Source: Isoperla grammatica
Lineage: Eukaryota; Arthropoda; Insecta; Plecoptera; Perlodidae
DNA: 64,000 nucleotides
Direction of reading: 5' to 3'
Assembly (NCBI GenBank): GCA_945910005.1
Contig: OX246746.1
Span: forward strand, 38,822,579-38,886,578
The notes under the pieces are model-generated. The model saw only the letters and a list, made by a program, of their open reading frames with translations, was not told the DNA's origin and did not search any database. Position 1 is the stretch's first letter, and each line of letters begins with the position of its first letter. The translations under genes and the position numbers were made by a program. This document shows, piece by piece, positions 44,955 to 57,300 of the stretch.

Positions 44955-45228
44955 AAAGATCAGGTTATGTAAGTATGTGCCAATCAGCTGGTATGGTATA
45001 TAATGTGAGGAAAGAATCCTACAGCTTACCTTCGTGTAAGATGACGGATTAGCGAGTTTAAAGTACACATAAAAAACATAATACAAAAATAACGAGACGT
45101 TTCGACCGAGGTTTTGTTCACTCGAGAGAAGAATGGCTACTGCAACTACTCTAAGTCAACTAAACAACTAAAATAAACTAGACTAAAATACATTTATATA
45201 TATATATATATATATACTAAATTTACAA
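44955..45228. repeat. Left inverted flank of the 59-bp array
   Basis: This segment, including TTACCTTCGTGTAAGATGAC, ATAACGAGACGTTTCGACCG and GAGAGAAGAATGGCTACTGC, is repeated in inverted orientation at 47640-47880. An (AT)n run adjoins the array on both sides. The motif GAGACGTTTCG links it to the Penelope-like fragment at 36284. Confidence 0.85.
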
Positions 45229-47540
45229 GGCGCTGTTGGGGGGTGTGGTGGCAGGGAGGTGAGAGGGGAGCTCTCACCCCCCTACAAGGCGCTGTTGGGG
45301 GGTGTGGTGGCAGGGAGGTGAGAGGGCAGCTCTCACCCCCCTACAAGGCGCTGTTTGGGGGTGTGGTGGCAGGGAGGTGAGAGGGCAGCTCTCACCCCCC
45401 TACAAGGCGCTGTTGGGGGGTGTGGTGGCAGGGAGGTGAGAGGGGAGCTCTCACCCCCCTACAAGGCGCTGTTGGGGGGTGTGGTGGCAGGGAGGTGAGA
45501 GGGGAGCTCACACCCCCCTACAAGGCGCTGTTGGGGGGTGTGGTGGCAGGGAGGTGAGAGGGGAGCTCACACCCCCCTACAAGGCGCTGTTGGGGGGTGT
45601 GGTGGCAGGGAGGTGAGAGGGGAGCTCTCACCCCCCTACAAGGCGCTGTTGGGGGGTGTGGTGGCAGGGAGGTGAGAGGGCAGCTCACACCCCCCTACAA
45701 GGCGCTGTTGGGGGGTGTGGTGGCAGGGGGGTGAGAGGGGAGCTCTCACCCCCCTACAAGGCGCTGTTGGGGGGTGTGGTGGCAGGGAGGTGAGAGGGGA
45801 GCTCACACACCCCTACAAGGCGCTGTTGGGGGGTGTGGTGGCAGGGAGGTGAGAGGGGAGCTCTCACCCCCCTACAAGGCGCTGTTGGGGGGTGTGGTGG
45901 CAGGGAGGTGAGAGGGGAGCTCTCACCCCCCTACAAGGCGCTGTTGGGGGGTGTGGTGGCAGGGAGGTGAGAGGGGAGCTCTCACCCCCCTACAAGGCGC
46001 TGTTGGGGGGTGTGGTGGCAGGGAGGTGAGAGGGGAGCTCTCACCCCCCTACAAGGCGCTGTTGGGGGGTGTGGTGGCAGGGAGGTGAGAGGGGAGCTCT
46101 CACCCCCCTACAAGGCGCTGTTGGGGGGTGTGGTGGCAGGGAGGTGAGAGGGGAGCTCACACACCCCTACAAGGCGCTGTTGGGGGGTGTGGTGGCAGGG
46201 AGGTGAGAGGGGAGCTCTCACCCCCCTACAAGGCGCTGTTGGGGGGTGTGGTGGCAGGGAGGTGAGAGGGGAGCTCTCACCCCCCTACAAGGCGCTGTTG
46301 GGGGGTGTGGTGGCAGGGAGGTGAGAGGGGAGCTCTCACCCCCCTACAAGGCGCTGTTGGGGGGTGTGGTGGCAGGGAGGTGAGAGGGCAGCTCTCACCC
46401 CCCTACAAGGCGCTGTTGGGGGGTGTGGTGGCAGGGAGGTGAGAGGGCAGCTCTCACCCCCCTACAAGGCGCTGTTGGGGGGGTGTGGTGGCAGGGAGGT
46501 GAGAGGGGAGCTCTCACCCCCCTACAAGGCGCTGTTGGGGGGTGTGGTGGCAGGGAGGTGAGAGGGCAGCTCTCACCCCCCTACAAGGCGCTGTTGGGGG
46601 GTGTGGTGGCAGGGAGGTGAGAGGGGAGCTCTCACCCCCCTACAAGGCGCTGTTGGGGGGTGTGGTGGCAGGGAGGTGAGAGGGGAGCTCACACCCCCCT
46701 ACAAGGCGCTGTTGGGGGGTGTGGTGGCAGGGAGGTGAGAGGGCAGCTCTCACCCCCCTACAAGGCGCTGTTGGGGGGTGTGGTGGCAGGGGGGTGAGAG
46801 GGGAGCTCTCACCCCCCTACAAGGCGCTGTTGGGGGGTGTGGTGGCAGGGAGGTGAGAGGGCAGCTCTCACCCCCCTACAAGGCGCTGTTGGGGGGTGTG
46901 GTGGCAGGGAGGTGAGAGGGCAGCTCTCACCCCCCTACAAGGCGCTGTTGGGGGGTGTGGTGGCAGGGGGGTGAGAGGGGAGCTCTCACCCCCCTACAAG
47001 GCGCTGTTGGGGGGTGTGGTGGCAGGGAGGTGAGAGGGGAGCTCTCACCCCCCTACAAGGCGCTGTTGGGGGGTGTGGTGGCAGGGAGGTGAGAGGGGAG
47101 CTCACACCCCCCTACAAGGCGCTGTTGGGGGGTGTGGTGGCAGGGAGGTGAGAGGGCAGCTCTCACCCCCCTACAAGGCGCTGTTGGGGGGTGTGGTGGC
47201 AGGGAGGTGAGAGGGGAGCTCTCACCCCCCTACAAGGCGCTGTTGGGGGGTGTGGTGGCAGGGAGGTGAGAGGGCAGCTCTCACCCCCCTACAAGGCGCT
47301 GTTGGGGGGTGTGGTGGCAGGGAGGTGAGAGGGGAGCTCACACCCCCCTACAAGGCGCTGTTGGGGGGTGTGGTGGCAGGGAGGTGAGAGCTCCCCTCTC
47401 ACCCCCCTACAAGGCGCTGTTGGGGGGTGTGGTGGCAGGGGGGTGAGAGGGCAGCTCTCACCCCCCTACAAGGCGCTGTTGGGGGGTGTGGTTGCAGGGA
47501 GGTGAGAGGGGAGCTCTCACCCTCCAACAGCGCCTTGTAA
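45229..47540. repeat. 59-bp G-rich tandem array, about 39 copies
   Basis: Unit of 59 bp: CTACAAGGCGCTGTTGGGGG, then GTGTGGTGGCAGGGAGGTGA, then GAGGGGAGCTCTCACCCCC. Most units carry the hairpin GTGAGAG...CTCTCAC. Variant units have GAGCTCACAC instead, which breaks the stem. The array ends with a partial unit in the opposite direction (CCAACAGCGCCTTGTAAATG at about 47524-47543), mirroring TTTACAAGGCGCTGTTGG at its start. Confidence 0.97.
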
Positions 47541-47544
47541 ATGT

Positions 47545-47579
<35 letters not shown>

Positions 47580-47633
47580 CTGGATTTCACATAACAACCA
47601 CGTCAAGAGTGTTCTTGAAAAATATTCATATAG

Positions 47634-47639
<6 letters not shown>

Positions 47640-47664
<25 letters not shown>

Positions 47665-47880
47665 AATGTATTTTAGTCTAGTTTATTTTAGTTGTTTAGT
47701 TGATTAGAGTAGTTGCAGTAGCCATTCTTCTCTCGAGTGAACAAGACCTCGGTCGAAACGTCTCGTTATTTTTGTATTATGTTTTTTATGTGTACTTCAA
47801 ACTCGCAAATCCGTCATCTTACACGAAGGTAAGCTGTTGGATCCATTCCTCACATTATATACCACTGTTTAAAGATCAGT
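47640..47880. repeat. Right inverted flank of the 59-bp array
   Basis: Reverse complement of 44955-45228, with GTGAACAAGACCTCGGTCGA followed by AACGTCTCGTTATTTTTG and TCATCTTACACGAAGGTAAG. The outer end at both sides is TTTAAAGATCAG. Between the array and this flank lies a short AT-repeat spacer (47545-47640). Confidence 0.85.
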
Positions 47881-48563
47881 CTATTAAGTGACTATAATTT
47901 TGTAAGCAACCTGAAAATCATAATTTAAATTGTCTTGATGACTGGAAATATCTGATTCAGAACATACTGCAATAAAATATAAAATAGAAACACAAATAAA
48001 GCACAGCCCCCCAATCGGCAAATTACTTTCAAATCTTATCTGAATCGAGTAGTGAGCAAATACAGTTAGTGAAAGTATATTCTGCTTCTAGTGTTTATTT
48101 GGTTTTTAGTTGACAACTACTATCTTGACACTGACATAATTTGTTGAAAGAAGGGGTATTTCAATGAGTAGGCTAAATTGGCATGCAAGATAATGAAAAG
48201 ATACCCCTTAAGTTAAGTTGCCTCTGATTTATAAATACTATCTTATTTATTTTCATTATTGTACACATTAATTAACCTAGTGCCAGTATACATTTGGGTG
48301 AAATTGAAATTATTTTTACCCTGACGTGTCCGATTCTTTTTCATTTGATGATTTTGTCTTGTGTAAATTAATATTTCATTTCAGAACTTGCTAATGTAAT
48401 TTAGTTCTAATGTGCAATATAATGTGTATAGTTCTTCATTTCAATAATTGTTTCTGAAATGCATTTTATTTGTTACTAAAGAATCTCGTCGTATTTAATC
48501 CTGTCTTATTTCGACTGAAACTCATACCATATTTAGCCTGGTTGCCATTGCAACAGTAGTTGT
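47881..48563. other. AT-rich intergenic sequence
   Basis: No gene, RNA or repeat signal seen. Confidence 0.4.
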
Positions 48564-48730
48564 CAGTGTTGGGTAAGTTTCTTCCCAGTTACTCATTTAT
48601 AAAATAGGTGGTTCCCATTCTAGTTCTCCCCAATAATAAATAAACAATGGTGTTCCCATTTTCAATAGTTCCTTCTTGAAAGAAACTATAGGAATGTCAT
48701 TCATGGTTCAAAGGAACTACAGTTCAACAA
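48564..48730. mobile_element. Fragment of the CARTGTTGGGTA hAT family
   Basis: CAGTGTTGGGTAAGTTTCTT at 48567 followed by repeated GTTCCCATT and GAAAGAAACTA motifs resembles one end of the element at 37256-38628. The other end is missing. Confidence 0.6.
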
Positions 48731-48761
48731 ACGATCATCATCAGCCATAATAAATCTAGTA

Positions 48762-48942
48762 CAGTAATCCCCCTTTAAATCAAATTGCAAGGGACCCTAA
48801 AAACTCGCATTTGAATTACAAAATTTTGAATTAAAAGAACTTTAATACTAAGCATCTTCTAAATCTTCTGCTGGGACTCCATCAATAGTTTGAATAATAC
48901 AAATTTTGAATTAACTTAGTTTAAATTAACAAGGGACTACTG
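48762..48942. mobile_element. pogo/Tigger-like MITE, 181 bp
   Basis: Ends CAGTAATCCCCCTTTAAATC and GTTTAAATTAACAAGGGACTACTG with TA on both sides (48760-48761 and 48943-48944). Internal AAATTTTGAATTA motifs pair. Confidence 0.82.
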
Positions 48943-49269
48943 TATTACTCTTTTGCCTCTGTCTTTGCGATTGTGCTATCGTAGACAACATGAGTGGTAT
49001 TGTAGCGTATGCAGAACGTAGTCTCTTTCAGTGCTTGAGGTCTGGTGTTCGAGACCCGTTACAGGCCCACTCTTTTTTTTCCACCATATTCACACATTTA
49101 TATCAATTAATCAACGTGCATGGACACGGTTTATTTTTTAGCGGTAAAACGGCTCGTTGTTTCAACAAACGATTTACGGTTTCGCGATCACGTGCTGCGA
49201 TCCGACTGCTGTGCGCCTGACGTCGTTCACAACTAACATTGCAAAGCGATGATTTTATTCAAAGTTGAC

Positions 49270-50023
49270 AATTTTCATATCTACCTCGGGAACTAACTTT
49301 AAGATCCCCCAAATAAACAATATAGCTGTAAAAAAATATAATTTTAAAAAACGGAGTGTATTTGAGGACGTTTTGACGACGCGTAGCGTCTCTTGTTAAA
49401 AAGTTAAGAAAATAATTATTACAGTCTTTCTATTGGACATTCTTAGTCTATACATGTACATGTTCATGTTTGCCAAGAATTAACGGGTCAGCCCAGGAGA
49501 CATGTTTTAATGTTTAATGAGCTTTCTAAATACAACAAGCCATGCTATACAATTGAGAGCATTAAGTTATCTGCCAGTGTAAGCAGTCCTACTTCCATCG
49601 TGGGGCATGGCCTACGCAGAACGTTGTCGCTTTGTTTTATTTTTTATTACACATACAGACAGTTTATTACATACAGTTTATTACATATACTGTTTATTTT
49701 TTATACATATACAGTTTATTTTTTAACAGTTAAACGTAACAATTTTCAGATCTACCTCGGGAATCAACTTTAAGATCCCCCAAATAAACTATATAGCCGT
49801 AAAAAATATAATTCTAAAAAACAGAGTGTATTTGAACAATGAACACGTCTTCGCCGACGCCTAGCGTCTCTTGCTAAAGGGGAAAATAATTATTACATAT
49901 TTTCCATTGGACATTTTTAGTCTATACATTTACATGTTCATGTTTGCCATGCATTAACGGGTTAGCCCAGGAGACATTTTTAAATGTTCAATGAGCTATC
50001 TAAATACAACAAGCCAGGTGGCA
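49270..50023. repeat. Direct duplication, about 280-bp copies spaced about 470 bp
   Basis: Copy 1 (about 49282-49556) and copy 2 (about 49754-50023) share TCTACCTCGGGAA, AACTTTAAGATCCCCCAAAT, TAGCGTCTCTTG, GGACATT-TTAGTCTATACAT and TAACGGGT-AGCCCAGGAGAC with about 90% identity by eye. This looks like a partially duplicated unknown repeat. The frames inside have no recognised motif. Confidence 0.8.
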
Positions 50024-50112
50024 TACTCACGATTAAACTTAACCGTAAACTTACAACTTAAAGTAAGGTTTGGTTTATGGAAGATCACATGATTGTTCAC
50101 GACCAAAACTTT

Positions 50113-50560
50113 AACTTAGTTTTGGGCTACGGTTAAGTTTGGAACGATCAAACTTTAAAATAAAAATAAACTCAACAGTAAGAAAGAACCAATCAGCGCC
50201 AGCCGCAAGGCCTAGGCTAGCTAAATCGAAAAAAGAGCCGAAACATGTTCAGAATTTATCTGACGAAACGTTATTAAATGAGTTTATGAAGACCTAGCGT
50301 CTGCGTTTAAGTTAAAGTTTACTACTAAGTTTTTAGCGTGAATGAAAAACTTAGTTTTGGGCTAAGGTTAAGTTTGGAACGATCAAACTTTAAAATAAAA
50401 ATAAACTTAACAGTAAGAAAGAACCAATCAGCGCCAGCCGCAAGGCCTAGGCTAGCTAAATCGAAAATGGAGCCGAAACATGCTCAGAATTTATTTGACG
50501 AAACGTTATTAAATGAGTTTATGAAGACCTAGCGTTAAACGTAGACGCTAGGTCTTCATA
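50113..50560. repeat. Second direct duplication, 236-bp spacing, plus hairpin
   Basis: 50113-50293 and 50349-50529 are near-identical (AACTTAGTTTTGGGCTA, CCAATCAGCGCCAGCCGCAA, CGAAACGTTATTAAATGAGT). The second copy ends in GAAGACCTAGCGT followed within a few bases by its reverse complement ACGCTAGGTCTTC (to about 50557), a 13-bp perfect stem. Confidence 0.85.
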
Positions 50561-50609
50561 GCGCGACGGAGGTTTTGGGCCAATCAGGAGCGACCTGCGT
50601 CGTCCCGCA

Positions 50610-51071
50610 GAACAACGCAATAGGTTTGTTTTTTTGTCCTGCACTTTCCTGCGGTGCAGCTTTACGGTGTAGGCCGGAAATACGCAACAGTGCAAGGCAT
50701 GCAGGTTGCACTGAAGGAAGACAAAAAAACACGCCGGTGTAGCAACGGCTGATGTGTGCAATATAATTTAAAGATGATAAAGTCTTTCACAATGGCTTGA
50801 AATGTGTAACATCGGATCTCAACTAAATAATTATTCTTAACGTAAATAGCAGCCGAGGTATAATAACAACCACATGTTAATTCAAGTTGCCGCCAGATTT
50901 TCTTACACTGCACTGCCACACATCGGTAGCCGGTGCTACACCGCTGCACTAGTGCAACGTCCACTGGACAAAATAAGGCGAGCAGTGTAACCAGCACGGA
51001 GACAAAATGACATGGCGGTGCCGGAAAGCTTGCACCAGTGCAGGCTATGCAGGACAAAAAAACGAACCTAA
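50610..51071. mobile_element. MITE with long imperfect inverted termini
   Basis: The left end (CAATAGGTTTGTTTTTTTGT, CCTGCACTTTCCTGC) pairs with the right end (CTATGCAGGACAAAAAAACG, AACCTAATG) over about 50 bp. Inner segments around TAGCACCGGCTACCGATGTG also pair. Superfamily not resolved. A 164-codon minus-strand frame across it lacks any family motif and is rejected as a gene. Confidence 0.65.
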
Positions 51072-51743
51072 TGAATGAATCCAGCGGTCTTTTTAGCGAA
51101 CTTCTCGCTTTTTCCATGTCAAAATATTTAACATTGAAAGGTACCCAACGCAACAAGCAGTCTGAAAACGTCCAAAAAGTGTTTTGTCGCGCATTCTGTT
51201 AGTTGGCGGCTCAGCTACTAGCGTCCGCCATGCTCTTCTCGTTTTCGCCCAATGATTTTCAACAACTATAGTAGGCTAGATCGCCAGTCCCCCAACCTTC
51301 CACTCAGTAGCAAGCGTAGCAATTTGAAGCCGTCTTGAAACTGGCAATTTACATGCTAATTTGGACCTTTTAGTACTGCTAGCGCTACCAATGGCAGAAA
51401 GTCGCATTAGAAACTCCTATCCCCGCCTGTGTTATTTGCCCATTTCAAGATGGCATCAAAGTGCTAGGCCTACGCCTGCTGCTGCTAGCGTGGCAGTCTA
51501 GAGTTTTCGCAAGGTTTTCGCCCGCCTCTTTCACAGGCCTGCTGAAGCCCTTTTCACAGGCGTTTGGGAAATTGGGAGAGTTGGTTGGGGTTGGAGCCCT
51601 TTTCACAGGCGTTAATGGTTGTTGTTGGCATGGTTGTTGGTTGGCTAGGTCTAAGTTTATAGAGTTCATAGTTTTAATGAGTTAGCTGTCACCAGTCTTG
51701 TGGTAATAAATTTATTTGATTCCGTGGATGCTATTAATTCGAA
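51072..51743. promoter_or_regulatory. Presumptive 5' region of the TMED gene
   Basis: A comparatively repeat-poor, moderately GC-rich stretch directly upstream of the TMED start. It shows no obvious TATA box, and the true transcription start cannot be read. A direct repeat of CCCTTTTCACAGGCGTT (near 51549 and 51598) is notable. Placement as promoter/5' UTR is by position only. Confidence 0.35.
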
Positions 51744-51911
51744 ATGCGTGTTTCCTTATTTGTTACGTTGAGTTGGTTGCTGATCGTAGGCCTAGGCCTA
51801 CATTTCGCGGTTGCATTGAATATAGAGATGACAGTTAACATCGAACCTGGCACAGAAGAATGTTTTTATCAAGAATTTTCGAAAGACCGAACAGTTGAAG
51901 TCGATTATCAA
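51744..51911 (+). CDS. TMED: TMED exon 1: signal peptide and start of GOLD domain
   Basis: 56 codons. A hydrophobic leader FVTLSWLLIVGLGLHFAVAL is followed by MTVNIEPGTEECFYQEF, the canonical first GOLD strand with the disulfide cysteine. Donor TATCAA|GTAAGC, phase 0. Confidence 0.92.
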
Positions 51912-54261
51912 GTAAGCAAACCTGTCTTTTACTGTTTCCTTTTTACCTGACACTGCCTGACATCTCTTATTCCGGACTAGGCCTAGCCTAGGCTAGGCCT
52001 AGGGCCTAGGCCTACCCTGTTATTTGTAGGCCTAGGGCTAGGCCTACCCCTAGGCTAGGCCTAGATTAGGGCTGTCAGGGTCCCCATAGTTCTAGTTAAT
52101 CTATTCTCCTTTTACATAAAAACACGTTACTATTTGCTGGCAGGTTTGCGTCTGGCAAGGCTTGCGTTCCGGTAAGTTGAATGTACAAGCCCTGCCAGAC
52201 ACAAATCTAGCAAACCGTAACGTTTATGGGGACCTTAAGGCAGTGGCGTAAACTTAGATTCGGGGCCCCCCCGCAGGAGTTGCCGCCCCGCCCCCCCCCC
52301 CCCATCACTAACACTACCACCACCACCACCGCCGCCAAATAAAAAATAACTTACCATTGCGCTTTGACTTAAACTTTCTACTGGCATTTAGTTCAGCAAA
52401 TCTGTCAATTAAAGTTTCGATGTTTATTTTCTTGGTTTCTACAATAAACTTTTTAATGTTGGCGTCATGTATATGAACTGAATAGTTACCTCTATCGGTT
52501 GGATGTTCACTCTTTAACAGAACTTGAATACAATATTCGGCCGTAGGCCTATCACTTGAGGTAGAGGTAGTGGTTTTAACTGTTGCAATCGAGGGTTCAC
52601 TTACCCACGCGTCGATGTTTTCAGTACCGGTACGGTAGTGGTTTTAACTGTTTCAATCGAGGGTTCACTTACCCACGCTTCGACGTTTTCAGTAGTGTTT
52701 TTAACTGTTTCAATCAAGGGTTCACTTACACACGCGTCTACGTTTTTAGTAGTGTTTTTTAACTGTTTCAATCGAGGGTTCAGTTACCCACGCGTCGACG
52801 TTTTCAGTAGTGTTTTTTTTTTACTGTTTCAATCGAGGGTTCAGCGTTTACACATTCGTCGATGTTTTCAGTAGTGTTTTTACTTTTTCAATCGAGGGTT
52901 CACTTACCCACGCGTCGGCGTTTTCATTAGTTTTATTTTAACTGTTTCAATCGAGGGTTCAGCGTTTACACACGTCGATGTTTTCAGTAGTGTTTAATTT
53001 AACTGTTTCAATCGAGGGCTCACTTACACACGCTTTGATGTTTTCATTAGTGTTTTTAACTGTGCTGTTGGAGCACATGATGTTTTAAAAAATGATTCAA
53101 TTCTCGGACACTTCTTCACTTCATTCTCCAACAACTTTTTTCTTCGTCTCTTTGCTGCGCCACTTGTACTGCTATTCATCATCACTCCGATCCGATGTGA
53201 TTTCGGCCGAAGTCAAATAAGAACTAACTTCTCTCAAAACGTTGCACTCTAAATAAAAAGTAAATGTAATTGGGGATTTGTCCTCCCAGCAGAGGTTCTT
53301 ATTACGGTAGCGCTGCTGATTGACAGCCAACCTTTCTTCACTGTGATGTTGTGATATTGTCTCGTGCCGCAAATGTCTGGACACTATCTGAACGATTTTA
53401 TCTCTATTTTAGGGGAGATACACCTGACCAAGACACTGTTGACATGTCGATTTCTTTTCAAGTCCATAACTGAAAGCTTAATTGACAGCTTGTGCATCGT
53501 GTCAATCCACTCAGCCACAAATGATTTTCATTTACACATGCGGTTGTAGTTTGTTCAAGAGCATAAAACGAATTTGGTTTTCCTCAAGGGACGCTTCTAT
53601 TGGTTTATGAAGGAGGCGGACAAGGAAACGACAGATCGGCAACACTGACAACAGTTAATGACAGTGCCATTTCAGTTTGCAAAATTGCTTATTATTGTTA
53701 ACAATTAGCTTAACAAGTGCTCGCTGAGTCGGCCAGCCGGCCGGCGATATGGGCCCCCACATATGCCATTTTGGACCTGGGCCCCCCCGCAACTGCGGGC
53801 CCTTAGTTACGCCACTGCCTTAAGGCCAACCTAAACTAGGGGCTGTTTTTGGTTAATGGAAGCCCACAAAAGTTAATAAGTCCGAAGTTGTTGTTCCCAT
53901 TTTGCAGTTGCCCATACTCAATCAGTGGCAAGGCTTCATTTACGTTATTCCTCTTCATCCCCTCTCTCCCCTCCTCCATTTACCTCCCTTCAGACGAAGT
54001 TTCAGGCTCTCCACAAAGGTTTTTATTTTTTTCTGTCCTACCTGTTCCTCAGTTAATTCCACTCCACTACAGTCCTACCTAGGAAGTCCTACCAAGGAAC
54101 CTCCCTGCATTCAGGGTTGGGTCATTTCACGTAGAATATTATTATTCTACTTACGCGTAGAAAATAGTGTAGAATATTATGTAGAATATTGCTAATCGTT
54201 GTTTAGGCCTATATAGAATGCAAGAACAAAGTTAAAAACAAAATTTAAGTTTGTTTACTTA

Positions 54262-54326
<65 letters not shown>

Positions 54327-57300
54327 CAATAATAATAATAATGATAATAATAATAAAAGGTCTTAAAGACCTAATCCTAATTAATAATATAATTTCAAGT
54401 TGCATAATTTTGAGCTGTGCATAGGCCTAGTGGGCCTATTGATGTAGGCCTAAGCAATGATTACAAATAATTCAAATTTGCCACCATAAAGACAAAAGCC
54501 AATCAGTGGTGATTAATTAATTAATTAAACACTGTTAAACATCCCTGCATCTTCTGCACAACTTGAAAGAGTGTTTAGTAATTGGTCATATGTGCACAGC
54601 CGGAGCCCCTTAAGGAACAGGCTTACATGGGAAAGATCTAAAAAGTTGCTTCACGTGTATCACACATTAAAACTAAAAGATATAAAATCTATTGAATACT
54701 AAGCCTTAGGAAAGCTGGTAAAATCACGGCCTAAATTGAGAAATTTCTGTAATTCCATATAGGCCCTAACTAATAACTATTAATTTTAAGTTTTGTTTTT
54801 TACATATGAAGCCTACTGGTTTCCTAACATGCCTAATATTGGTATGTTTGTGGCTTATCATAGGCTCTTGTGAAATTCAACCAAGTAGGCCTACAAGTGT
54901 AAATTTCTATGTTAATAAAAAAAAATCTTCCCCCGATCATTTATTAGCTGTAAATGAAAAAACAATATTCTACGTGTAGAATATGTAGAATATTTGAATA
55001 GTCTACATTACATACTATACAGTAGAATATACGCGTAGAATACGCATTTTCTACGCGTAATATTCTACTGACCCAACCCTGCCTGCATCGTTACTCCATC
55101 CCTTCCCTTTCTCGCATATTTTCTTGTATGATCCCCTCTACTACCTACTGTACGTGGCAAGTTCAAGAGCCCTGCTTAGTTCACCCCATCCCTCATGCCT
55201 CCTAGCTACCTTATAGGCCTACATTTTTCCCAGTCTATCTCTCCTTCGCTTGTCTAATTTTTCTCACCCCAGTTCCTCAGTCATCTTATTAGCACTTTCA
55301 TATTACCTTGTCTTTGTACCATCCTCTGCTTCTATTTCTTTCTACCATTTCCTCCTACCAATAACCTTCCTAGCCACTCTCTTTTGGAGCACGGCCTCCC
55401 TTTCCTTCAATCACACACTGCTGCTGCTTATTCCAGCCCCTGCCTAACAAGTACCTGGTATGCCTGTTCACGCAGTTCATTTAGTTTGCAGTGTATGTCG
55501 GTTAATGACCTACTATAGTGTCAAGAATGGTTAGAAATAGGAATTTCTACCTTCTTGATGAGATTCATTGGAATTAATAGAACAAGTGATGACATGATGT
55601 TTTGGGTATTTGAAGTTTTGTCAATCATCTCTTCAACATGATCAGCAATTTTGTTGCATTAAGAAAAACAGACGATTAACAATTAATATATAGGCCTATA
55701 TATATATATTTGTTTCAGGTAATCAATGGGGGTCAAGGAAAATTGGACATAAGCTTTCGGCTGTTATCACCTTCTGGCATTAGATTGGCACAAGACAATA
55801 AGGAACCCGACAATGCTCATAGGTAGGTTGGTAGGATGACATTAAAATAGCAGTGGTGGCCTACCCATGGTCCACAGGTGTCATATCAGTGGTCCTTAAA
55901 AGTCATTTTTAAAATATATTTAAAAAAAATTGATAACAATAAGCTACTTGTTTTGACACATAAAATATTTCTTATATATTTGTGAAATCCAAACATATTG
56001 GTTGTTTTAGTATTTAGGCCTATGTACAATACTGTTATTGTTTGTAGCATACATGCATAGGCCTACACATACATAGGCCTAATGGTGTACTATTGCTGTT
56101 TTCAAGTGCCGTGACTAAGTGACTTCCTTACGAAACAAGGCAATAATTAATTGAAGTAGTCTTAGTACCGGTAGTAGGGACACCCTAATGTAATGAGTGT
56201 GTGCACTGTGGTGCATGGTTTACTATGGAATATAGATTGCAGTTGTCTCATTACAGTGTACATACGGCCGAAGATGGAGTGTACGTGTTCTGCTGGGACA
56301 ACAGTTTCAGTCACTTTAATTCAAAAACAGTCTTCTTCGAGATAATTGCTGGTGATTCAAATGAAGAAGATAGTCTGTGGAAAACTGATATGTCTGATGG
56401 CCCTTCCGATGGTTGGTTGCCATATGAGATGACAATAGGCGATATTCAGGTGATGGTCTTCCCTCTTGTCAGTCACTAACATGGATGAGTGAGTGGCAAT
56501 GTTATTAAGGAAATCCTTTACCTATTGTGGCACATTAGCATAATGAATTTACATGCCTACACATTAAATTAATTTATAGTTAACTTGGTAGTGATATATA
56601 ATGATAGCCTAATATGTAGTAGCAGCCTGATAGACATAATATGTATTCATTTTAATGATCTGTTATTACTGTAGGGTTGCCGTTCGATGTGAAAATCGGC
56701 ATCGATAATCGGCGGAGCGGAATCGATAATCATATCAAAATATATCGATATTGTAGACTTAAATCGATTATCAAATCAAATGCCAAAATAATCAAATCAA
56801 ACGGAAAACAATCCCAAAAACCAATAAAAAGGAGTGTTTAAGCATAGGAATGTGTTAAAATCATGGTCTATTATTCCACGCACTTTTTATTATAAGGTAA
56901 TGCAATTGCTTGGTTGGTCATTGGGGTGCCACTTTTTTCACGTTCTGATTGTACGCGGACGTGCCTTGCGAGGGTTGAGTCAGGTATAAACACATTCCGT
57001 AAGGGGGTGAGAGAGATAGCGCTATCTCAGCTGCCATTATATAGGACAGCTATCGCTCTATGGAGGGGGTGGGGGTTCCTCCCCAACACGCGAAACAATG
57101 ACATCAACAATACAGTTCGGCTTGGAGACGAGACTCACGGCGTGTGCGTGACGAACTGGCTCACGTTTCACTGTCACTGCCGTGGAATGCGTTGCGCATG
57201 CGTGGATGGAATAGTTGCTTGTAACCCCTAGAGAGCGCGCTCTCCGTGTCGGTAAAGTAGTACTATTTTACCGACCTAGCGAGCGCGCATTCTATCGTCA

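Noticed and set aside
46364..47590. Frames such as WWQGGERAALTPLQGAVGG
   Set aside because: Products of the 59-bp satellite.
50662..51156. 164-codon minus-strand frame upstream of TMED
   Set aside because: It spans a MITE with inverted termini, is Cys-rich without motif, and starts outside the element. No family is recognised.
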